Assembly (NCBI RefSeq): GCF_910596095.1
Contig: NC_056550.1
Span: 4,836,001 to 4,900,000 of the forward strand
DNA from: Thunnus maccoyii
Taxonomy: Eukaryota > Chordata > Actinopteri > Scombriformes > Scombridae
Reading direction: 5' to 3'
DNA length: 64,000 nucleotides
Translations under genes and position numbers: made by a program
Shown here: in pieces, positions 55,367 through 64,000 of the stretch
How positions within the stretch are numbered: the first letter of the stretch is position 1
Layout of the letters: each line of letters begins with the position of its first letter
Notes under the pieces: generated by a model
What the model saw: only the letters and a program-made list of their open reading frames with translations
Database searches by the model: none
What the model was told of the DNA's origin: nothing

Positions 55367-58040
55367 TCACAGGACGATGGACAGGTAGTCACAAACCTGA
55401 AAAGAGTAAACAACAACAAACCTGTGATGGCAAAGAAGGAGAGATGTGCCAAGACAAATAACACAAACAGCAACTGATGCTATTATTACTGTGCAGATTC
55501 ATTCATTCATTCTCTTATGTAAATAAATCCTCTGTGACAGGGAGTTATGCATTTCAAGTTTCCAGCAGCAGCAACAGATTTTTTCCTTTTTAAATAAATT
55601 ACTTGACAGTGATGGTGCTGTACCTTGCAGCTTATCATCAGGTTGGGAGAGCCGTCTGTGTTGGGAGCTACAGAGAAGACGGGGTTGTGGAGACAGTCCT
55701 CCATGTGCTCCGACACCCTGGACTCCAGAAGATGTCGCAGGACGTCGGGGGTGATGTTCTGTTTCTAAAGACAGAGAATATAACGTTACATCGTTTCTGC
55801 CAAAACCTTCACCTAGTTGAACCCTCGGCTTTCATGTTTGAGTTTCTCTTCCTTTATTTACAGGCTTTTGGCAGAATCATCACATGTCTTAGCCAAGCAT
55901 GTCATATATTGTTATTTTTAGAATAAGCTGAACTGCTCAGAACTTCCAATACATGTTCCCAGACAGTTTCCATGAAAACATTTTTATTGACTGAATGTGT
56001 TACTGTTCCAGAAATATAGAAATCATTTCTGTTTAGGTGATAATCATCCTCCAAGTTTTGGAACAACAGATGAAAAGTAGAAGTAGAACGCTGCCATGTG
56101 AGTCTTTGAGCTGCTCCTTGAGCCCTGTTTTTTTTTTTTTTTGCCTATGTTTGTTCACATTTTGGCAAATTTCCTCCATCAAAATTAAGCCAAGTTAGCT
56201 ACTATCAGTTCCTGTTTGCATTGTACCCATATCATGTTCAGACAACTATCACTGGATTACTTTCATACTCGAGAAAACTAAAAAATGTGATGATTCTCAG
56301 GCAGGTTCTGGCATAAAGAGTGTTGTTTTTATATGATTTCTAAGAGGATTTATGGAAATTACAGAAAATATATCCCAAAAAGTGTAAGTCATGCTGAATC
56401 AGATAGATAGATAGATAGATAGATAGATAGTTGTTTATGACTCGGGCACTTAAAAAAAAAAAAAAAAAAAGATGAAAACACAACATTCTCACAACTTTTG
56501 CTGAGGTAATATGATCCCATAACTATGATTTCTAAATAAAAGTGAAGGATACTGTAATAAAAACCCTCATTTTTATAAAGGCTGGGGTTTAACAAACAAA
56601 CCTTAGTGTTGATGTACAGTCCGCAGGGGCAGGAGATGAAATGGCTGTTGATATTCAAGTTGTTCCTGCGAGACACAAAGTATTTCAATTTCAAGAATGT
56701 TGCAACTGATTTTGAAAATTGGTACCAATAAATGGACATAAATATGGGAGACAATATCGATGTCATATGTTCTAGCAGTCATTTCTTGACTCACATGTGA
56801 CATATGGGGCAAATAATATGCATCTCTTCCATCCCTTCCACAACAGACGATATGTACTGCTGCTCAAACAGCAGGTTTTTCTCGTATTCTTCAATAATAG
56901 ACATTTCTGAAGCAGAAAGAAAAAAAAAAAACATACACGACTTAGTAGGTGCTCATATCAACAGGTGTCTACATGCTTGTTTCCACTGCATCTGCAGAAA
57001 TATCTTGCTATTGTCTTTCTGAAATTACCACTGTATGTCATATGTGGATTCTATTTATTTCAACTGACATTTATTTTAGTATCTACTGTCAGCACATTAG
57101 GTGGAAAAGCATTTAAGACATGTATTACCTTGAGACATGAGCTCTTGTTGGATTTCCTCCAGCACTGCCAGCTCATCATACTCTTTCATGACACTGAACA
57201 TCTGTTTAAAAGAAAGCAAACCTCCACTTTATCACTCAAAAAACTCAAACGTTCATTTTGGATCTGACAAAAAAAAGAAAAAAAACAACAACAGACAATT
57301 CAGCTCTAAAAGGCAGCTCCAGGTGATGACAGCAACCAAAGTCTTTGCTCTCTTTCAGTGATTCATTACAGTGTGCAGTTTTTCCTCCTAGTTCCATGTG
57401 AAGAGAGATTTATTTTGAATATTTATACGTTTTTCTCATGGGTGTAGTACAATCTGCAGGTAAGCGCGGCTCTCTCAGGGACCAGACATCTAACAGGGGT
57501 GACAGTAACACAAGAAGAAAAGCAGAGAAAAACAAAAGACAGACCAAGAGGGAAGTGAGGAGACTTAGGAAGAAAGAAAACAGACTTGGAGAAAAGGGGA
57601 AGAAAGAAAAAGCTGAGGGTTTGGGAGGGAGAGACATGGACAGACGGAGAGAGGCCGACCTCTGCCATGCCCTCTGGCCCCCACAGCGAGGGCAGTGTCC
57701 GGTTCTCTGACTGCAGGGCGGTCCATTCCTCCTCCATCACCTCCTGGACGATGATGGAGGCCCCGGAGCCGCAGCGCTGCGGGCTCTCTCCCATCTGACG
57801 GTACCTGTCCAGCAGCCTCGACCGGCTGTTTTTCAGCCTGTCTACACACCGCTGTTGAAACAGAAGAAAAACAAGAACAATGTTATTACAACCGTAATAA
57901 GAACTAGTTAGCAGCGTGCCATGCCAGGTAGCTAACATTAGCTGACGAGTTAATGTTGTAATTTCCACCTTTCGGTATGTTTCTTTCCATGGCGGCGTCG
58001 TTCCTTTATAAAGTGAACGGTGTCTGTGCAAAGCGTCCAT
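55367..58040 (-). CDS. RPA-interacting protein (RPAIN, RIP)
   Basis: Seven coding exons on the minus strand: 58040-57969, 57851-57660, 57201-57129, 56906-56795, 56665-56602, 55764-55624, 55396-55367, all GT/AG, joining to 227 aa (human 219). RPAIN binds replication protein A and carries it into the nucleus through importin-beta. The basic N-terminus HRSLYKGTTPPWKETYRKR (residues 7-25) matches the importin-binding block. The middle has LLDRYRQM and VQEVMEEEWTALQS, then an acidic helical stretch LAVLEEIQQELMSQEMSIIE (99-118). The C-terminal zinc-finger-like domain has CPIC (145-148), CPC (162-164) and the H191/C195/H197 group, ending VCDYLSIVL. The last exon codes only nine residues plus stop, so an exon-prediction tool would easily miss it. 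Head to tail with psmd11. Confidence 0.95.
56401..56430. repeat. (GATA)n tetranucleotide repeat
   Basis: About 7.5 AGAT units in an rpain intron. Confidence 0.95.
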
Positions 58041-58240
58041 TGGTAGTGCTAACGCTGCTAGAAAACAGAGAGCTACATATGTCTAGACAGATTTGTTAAA
58101 TGAAACTAGCTGAAGTTGGAGAAGACTACAATAACAAAACATTTCAGCTTGCTTTTATCCTCGTGCTCCGGAAGTTCATGTGCGGTGCCGCGGATTGCAT
58201 GATGGGTTACGTAGTTCAGTACTGCCAAAACTGGTAAATT
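58041..58240 (-). promoter_or_regulatory. rpain promoter
   Basis: Contains an ETS core (CCGGAAGT at about 58168-58175 on the + strand) and a ZNF143/SBS-like site at 58198-58217 (complement AACTACGTAACCCATCATGC) about 160 bp upstream of the ATG, in a CG-bearing patch. ETS plus ZNF143 without a TATA box is typical of housekeeping promoters. Motif calls are by eye. Confidence 0.5.
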
Positions 58241-58536
58241 CTCTAAAACGTGTTCATTTCTGTGAACATTTTATTTCTCTAGATGAAGGTCTGAAGGCAG
58301 TTTAAAGCCAGGAATAACAATCTGCTGTAGAAATTCTGAATACATTGTTGTTTTTGTTTGTTTGTTGTTTTGTTTCAGTTTTTGTTTTTTGCATAAAAGG
58401 GATCTAATTTTGATTACTTATATTTAAAAATGAATGAATTAATATTAAGTCCTGTCTTGTAGAAGGGCCCTTCTAGAGAGGACATCATGGTTTTACCATT
58501 TCACATTACATTTTGCTTTGATGTGCATCTTCCCAA

Positions 58537-58782
58537 GTTGCTGGCAGAGGTTGTAGGTGGAGGTTCAGGGTGCGGCTGTCTGCCAGAACCTGCAGGTGGA
58601 GGCGGCAGCTGAAGGTTGCTGGCAGATGCTGTAGCTGTAGGTAGAGGTTTGGGTCGCAGCTATCTGCCAGAACCTACAGGAGGAGGCAGTGGCTGCAGGT
58701 TTCTGGCAGAGGCTGTAGGTGATGGTGGACTTTTAGGTCGCAGCTGTCTGCTATAACCTGCGGGTTGAGGTGGCAGCTGCAG
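58537..58782. repeat. Three-copy minisatellite upstream of rpain
   Basis: Units begin at 58537, 58615 and 58699 (78 and 84 bp). Each has TTGCTGGCAGAGG-like, GTAGGTGGAGG-like, CTGTCTGCCAGAACCTGCAG-like and GGCAGCTG-like parts. Both unit lengths are multiples of three, so open frames survive (a 70-residue minus frame), but nothing else suggests coding. Confidence 0.85.
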
Positions 58783-60727
58783 AGTGTACAATCGGTACAG
58801 TCTGTGCAGTTTGTCTGTGCTGGAATAATACCTGGCGGCACATTTGCTGTGTGGTAACCAGAATAATGACATTAAAATCTCACATTTTCCACAATGGAAG
58901 TTTGTTTTGTTGCTTTTGTCAATCTCTATGAGTCTTTAGTTCTTGTCAGGGTGTGAGAAGTCCTCAGTAGAAAAGATTATTTTATGAAATCGTCTAGTGA
59001 AACTTGTGAAAACATTTTATTGACTGTTAGGTTTTGTGTTTTGAATGATGGTCATATATAAATGATGCACCTGGAGACAAACATGGTAACCATGGAATCC
59101 TCAGCATCCATTTTCTACCAGTCTGCTATAAAAAATGGTTTCAGTCTTTATATTACTGTATTGTCCATATTAATATATGTCTCTTTATTTGAATGTGTGT
59201 CTGAATGATCAGGTCGAAAAATAGTAACAATGTGCATAATTGGTCATTTATCTCATTAAAGCAGCCAGAACTCTCTTCCATAAAAGCTGCATGTGCTCCA
59301 AGCAGCTGCTTCTCTACTAAATACGTGTTTTATTCCAGTTCAACCATCTCTCCAGTCAAATAACATGCTAGGCTCTAGATATATTTGACTAAATCTGAGC
59401 AAAAACAACAAAGTCATGTATTTGTGTCTTAGTCACAAAGAACCCTGTGAATTCATGGAGCTGAGAGATATTCATCTTTATTTCTCAGTTATATACATTA
59501 TAAGTGCAACACTTAAGATTGTAGGTCCCCTCATTTCCTGAAAATGTTCTGTGTGATTTGCCAGGATGTAAGGCTTCATTTTTAGGGTCTTTCACAGAGA
59601 GGATGATGCAATTTGTTAGAAATTATAAGAAAAAACAGAGTGTTCAGTTGGTTTAGTTGGTAAAAGTGTCATTATATTTGGAATCAAGTAGGTAAGTATT
59701 CTCACTTTTCTAAAGAATTGTTAAGAATCAAATCTACTAAGATTTTTTTTGCAAATTAAGGACAACATACTGTATTAATCCACATATAAAGCAACTTTTT
59801 TCCATTTTACTCATAATTTGTACCAAATTGCACCAAAATGTATTGCAAAATTGCCTAAAATTAACTGTTACGCTTCTGCAAATTACTCTCAGAAAATACT
59901 ATAAAATTAAGGGACCTGTATAATACAGTTTTACCAAAATAAGCTCCAGGTTCACAGTGTGCACATTTGTCAGACATTTTGCACCACTAACCTGCATTAT
60001 TACCTAATCTTGTGGAGCATGTTTGGCAAAACTCCCTCTGGATGTTGTAGCAGTGCTGCACCTCTAGAGGACGCAGCAGGACAAAACAAGTCAGGGAGAA
60101 AGTCAGAATTGTGCAGCTGAACATATAGTGAGCAGAGAAAAAGCAATGTGTGTGCTTTTGTTTGCATGCATACCAACATCCATGATGAGTACTACTGTAT
60201 ACACACCTGGATGTTTCCCATTACTGCAGTTGACTGCAGTTTTCACAGATGGACAGCATGTATGGGCCTAAGTGGATAGGTGAGAAACTCTCTTTTTTTT
60301 TTACAAACATTTATTTTGTGCAAATATTTTAAGAATTATTTGTTTTGCGGGAGGAAAAAAAAACATGTCAAATACCAGCATGCAGGCCGGTTACATCGCT
60401 ATCTCAGTCTCTCTCCTCTGCTCCGCTGTTACGTCAATCAGCAGGTCTCAATGAGGGGAGTCACATCCACCTGCTACATGACACAGATTTCCCTATTTGG
60501 ACATCAATCCCGGAGTTGAGGATGTTCCCCAGAGATAAAGCTGAGCTACTGACACATGCAAAGTGCTCCCAAGGGACTCTCCATAACCTGTTGTTCCCCT
60601 TCTTCTTTGAAAAGTGCAAAACAAGAATTGCCTTTGAAGTTCTTCCCTGCACATTACACACTGTGCTGTCTCTGTGTTATGGGTGTATAAACAAGTAGAG
60701 GTCTGTCTGCACTTTGGTAATGCTCTT

Positions 60728-60800
60728 GGTTTAGCTCAGTAGTCAGTACAGTTATCTATGATCTGGGAGACTTGAGTTTGAGGACTGGTGTGGGGACTTC
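60728..60800 (+). mobile_element. tRNA-derived SINE relic
   Basis: TTAGCTCAGTAGTCAGTAC resembles a pol III A box and GAGTTTGAGGACTGG a diverged B box, 35-40 bases apart and followed by TGTGGGG. This is the head of a tRNA-type SINE; it does not fold as a proper tRNA. Low copy integrity. Confidence 0.45.
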
Positions 60801-61499
60801 CTATGTAAGATAGTTTATTCATAAACACTTATTTGAACACCTTAATATCCTAAAATTAAAAGCGTAATAAAAACAAAAACAGGATTTTTACACCTATTTC
60901 CACTTTCATTCAAATACAAATACAAATATAAATAATTCTGCTGCCTCAACAAATATAGATACAAATACTAACACTGGGCTCTCTGCACATCCCTATTTCA
61001 TAAATGAGTCGATGTCTGTGGAACAAAGACGTCTTGCTTTTAAATTGACAGCTATCTTTGAGGTGATGTTGCTGGTTTTGAAAAGGCTGCATCCACACTG
61101 TGGTGATAGAATTGTCTACAGTAGCATGTAATGCTGGTTTCTACTGTATGAGTCATCCAAAACTATTTTTATTTCTAGATTGACTGTGTCTTAATTTACT
61201 GAAGACAATCTTCATACAAATACTCTTCATGCTACAATTCTCGTTCTTCAAAGTCGTGAGACTTCCATATTTTGTAGAGCATTTTTCAAAACACAGGATA
61301 GAAGTGCTGTACAGTAGTCCAGCTGATAGGGTTTTTTTCATCCATAGTGTTAATGATATGAAAAAGTTTAAGACTTAAGCTCTACCATTGAACTGTGTAC
61401 TGTGAATGAAAATTGGCATGTACGTTCAAGACTTACTGCAGGATGTCTCAGACATGTCTTGAACGGACACTGCAGTTCATCTAACTAAAAAACAAGAAA

Positions 61500-62170
61500 T
61501 CTTTGTCTGTCTGTATGTATGTGTGTCCTTTACATATCTGGAGAACCATTTATCTGATCAACTTTACACTCGGCGGGTGTATTGCTGGGGACTCAAGGGC
61601 ATGCAGTGTCGAATTTGGTGCAATTTGGACATGCAACACATTTCATATTAATAAAGTTTGAATGAACAAGCAAACAGCGAGCCACTCAGCTGTGTCTGTG
61701 CAGCATGGGCTGTTTGATATAAACACTGTCACATCACAGCAGGGCGGGGCTTCTGGGCTCTGACTTGCTGAACAGGACAAAGGCACACGCTCAGTTAAAC
61801 TGCCCGAGAGAGAAGAATGAGCATACACAGGAGAAAAAAACAGAGGTGGAGGCAGTAAAACTAGCCAGTAGGAGTGCAGACACATTTGATTGGCAGCAGA
61901 CTCAACCAATGGAAGACCATAAACTGCTTCTATGGTTCAACTTCTGGCCTGTTCTGAACAGGCATGTTTTGAATGGGCACTGTACTTGTTGTAATATGAC
62001 ATTTTTCAAATATGATGATAATATTAAAGGAAGACTTATTGGAGATACATTAGGTGCGGTGTGTACTGTACATGAGGACATGTTGACAAACAGCAGGACA
62101 AGAGCAAAAGCCTGTTCACTCTGTGTGATTCTCTGGGTAGTTTCTCTCGCCTCTGATCATTTATGTTAGT
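61500..62170 (+). mobile_element. Dispersed repeat, possibly with a decayed ORF
   Basis: CTGGAGAACCATTTATCTGA, CAACTTTACACTCGGCGGGTGTATTG (61559-61584) and GTGTCGAATTTGGTGCAATT form the start of a widespread teleost repeat. It continues with GCCACTCAGCTGTGTCTG and a 134-residue open frame (61765-62169) that has two Cys pairs (CTCC, CSLC) but no family I can name. Right boundary uncertain. Confidence 0.5.
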
Positions 62171-62459
62171 ACAACTAACTTCATCAGTAAAACTAATTCA
62201 GGCCTTTTGGCTGCATGATTGACATCACACATTCATAGAATGCTATCTTGTGATGGATTAAAGATTTACATTTACATTCCATGAAGAATTCTAGAATACA
62301 TACACAAAGTATAAGTTCCCCACAGCCACAACAGTCATTTGGACTCAACACTCGAACTGAGAAAGTATCCTCATCAGTGGAGAAAAATCATCAACTACTT
62401 CCAAATATCTTCATTCAGTTTGTTACCCTGAGAAGAATTTCAACAACAGCATCTTAGAA

Positions 62460-64000
62460 ATGGCGAAAAGAGATCTAAGAACCAAAAAGGTAAGATATTT
62501 ATTTGTCAGTAAAAACTTGATCAAGAGACACTAACCTAACCTGAATCAAAGACTCAGAACAGCTGCTCTGGGAGCACACAACTGGAAAAATAACCCATAA
62601 AAATGAATTAATTAAATGAAAAAAGACACACAGACATGTGCAGATTGTAGGGCGCTTTTTTAAACACCAATTAGCAACTTTTCATACCCAATTTTATATT
62701 TATTTATTTATTCAAGGATATTGTATGACAACTTTATTTAGGATTTATTGCATTTGGACTTATAAGCACAAATGAGAACAAAATAGAATTACAGTTTAAA
62801 TGTATTAATTATCATATATTGTTTGCACATAATAAGCTACAGCACTGATGCCAGCAGCTGCAGATTTATTTCATTTTCAATCTACAATTGTCAGTATATG
62901 TGGAGTGATGTATTTATATTTATTTATTTTATCTAACATATTTAATATATTCATATTTATTTTATGTGGCCCTTAATCTTCTTTAATTTATTCATATTTT
63001 TCCTAAAGCTTCAACAAATACAATGGTCTCTAGTTGTAACTAGCAATGTTAATAGATTTGGTTTTAGTTTTTCAGGTTTTCAAATATTTGCCTCTGAGAT
63101 TTCTTCCATCACCCCAAAACAACAGATGGGAGTAGAACAATGAAAAATGATATATACATACATACAGTACCAGTCAAAATTTTGGACACACTTTCTCATT
63201 CAAGGGAATGGCAGGGTGTTTCCAAACTTTTTACTGGTACTGTATAGAAAAAACAAAACAATTGCAACATCTCTTTCAAGAAATAACATCCTCATTACTA
63301 GGGTTACTAAGATAATGCACATAATAATACACAATGAGCAGTTTACTCTTTAACAGTTTTATTAACTACTTTCTAAGGAAACAACAGTTTTTCTTCATGA
63401 AAACTGTTGACAGCATGTGTTGAGGATTATTTTAAGCAACAGGGACTCTGTTTCTGATGAGAAATGTTGCTTTTGAAAATGTGATTTTTCAATATGGAGA
63501 GAACCAGAAATGAAATTCCATTCACCTTTATTGTATCAGGGTGGTGGAAGAAATGTCAGAGAGATGAGTGTCTCAAAACCTGGTCAAATAAATACCAGAA
63601 CACCTCTAGGAGTAAGTGAAACACTAAATAGTGCCAACCTGACAAATTATTCTCACTATTTTTCAACAGGACTTTAGGAGGGAGATGGAGGAACAGTCCT
63701 TCATAATAGAAAGACTTACAAAGGAGATGGACTGTCTCAGAGAAAAACAAGAGACACTGGTTTGGGCAAACAAAAGCCTGCAGAAGAAGAACTCTGCAGC
63801 TAAACGTGCCATCAAAAACATGAAAGCTGAGCGCCAGCAGATGCTTGACACTTTAAAAGAGAAAGAAGATCAGATCTCTGAGATGAGCGGGCTGAAGGAG
63901 GAGCTGGCAAAGTCAGAACTTCTGGTCACAGAGCTCAGAAAAATGCTGGAAGCTCAGACAGCTGCCCTCGTAAAAGAGAGAGTGGAAGCTGAGCAGAGCA
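62460..64000 (+). CDS. Coiled-coil protein, 5' part (runs off the window)
   Basis: Exon 1 at 62460-62489 codes MAKRDLRTKK with G at +4 and donor GTAAGA. Exon 2 begins at 63670 after TTTTTCAACAG, in the same phase, and stays open to the window end (111 codons). The joined product starts MAKRDLRTKKDFRREMEEQS and then forms a Lys/Glu-rich heptad-like coiled coil (for example IIERLTKEMDCLREKQETL, LDTLKEKEDQISEMSGLKEE, ELLVTELRKMLEAQTAALVK). No domain is recognised and no name assigned. Codon use, splice signals and phase agree, so it is probably a real gene whose 3' exons lie to the right. The tiny first exon is the weaker half of the call: an alternative upstream exon could be used. Confidence 0.65.
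62490..63669 (+). other. Intron 1 of the coiled-coil gene
   Basis: A 1.18-kb AT-rich intron containing one Tc1-type MITE (63163-63244). Nothing else recognised. Confidence 0.6.
63163..63244. mobile_element. Tc1/mariner-type MITE, second copy
   Basis: TACAGTACCAGTCAAAATTT at the left and AACTTTTTACTGGTACTGTA at the right, bounded by TA. Same termini as 16572-16647 but a different short interior (CAAGGGAATGGCAGG). Confidence 0.85.

Larger units (their letters stand above)
58241..62459. other. rpain to coiled-coil gene intergenic region
   Basis: About 4.2 kb. It holds a three-copy minisatellite (58537-58782), a tRNA-like SINE relic (60728-60800) and a dispersed repeat (about 61500-62170). About 58.8-60.7 kb and 60.8-61.5 kb are AT-rich with no exon I can support. 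Confidence 0.65.

Noticed and set aside
60345-60698. 117-residue frame on the + strand
   Set aside because: No recognisable motif, no splice partner, and codon use like intergenic DNA.
60728-60800. Functional tRNA gene
   Set aside because: A and B boxes are diverged and no cloverleaf with paired acceptor stem is visible; better read as a SINE relic.

Overview
The window is vertebrate nuclear DNA, almost certainly from a spiny-rayed teleost fish. The evidence is split genes with canonical GT/AG introns, teleost-like Dlx, PSMD11 and RPAIN proteins, many (CA)n tracts, and dispersed repeats of the kind common in percomorph genomes. No bacterial features, CRISPR arrays or operons are present.

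Layout. About 1-4122 is the upstream flank and promoter of a dlx4 gene (+ strand, 3 coding exons, 4123-19887). Its 10.9-kb second intron carries two degraded LINE fragments, a Tc1-type MITE and two other dispersed repeats. About 19.9-33.5 kb is the intergenic space of the dlx3/dlx4 bigene pair. It holds candidate conserved elements, a long-TIR MITE, a duplicated block and a 95-bp CA tract. A dlx3 gene (- strand, 3 coding exons, 33545-40192) faces dlx4 tail to tail. Then come a complete PSMD11 gene (26S proteasome lid subunit Rpn6; - strand, 12 coding exons, 45479-54192, exactly 422 codons) with a decayed hAT transposon in an intron, and a complete RPAIN gene (RPA-interacting protein; - strand, 7 coding exons, 55367-58040, 227 aa). 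At the right edge, from 62460, a + strand gene for a coiled-coil protein begins and runs off the window.

Function. Dlx3 and Dlx4 are homeodomain transcription factors. In vertebrates the pair is convergent and shares enhancers in the intergenic DNA, for placode, branchial-arch, epidermal and skeletal expression. Several GC-richer or TAAT-containing islands in the introns and intergenic space are therefore plausible shared enhancers, but they are proposed here from composition only. PSMD11 and RPAIN are housekeeping genes, head to tail on the same strand and about 1.1 kb apart, with no obvious link to dlx3.

Limits. Exon boundaries were derived by hand from reading frames, splice sites and remembered family sequences. 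UTR ends, regulatory elements and repeat-family names are inferences. I could not decide whether the Dlx genes are the 'a' or 'b' teleost-duplication copies. I found no clear undescribed system. The most unusual features are the divergent, Asn/Ser-expanded dlx3, the foldback at a LINE 5' junction, the long-TIR MITE between two copies of a duplicated block, and the repeat-derived sequence around the bigene.
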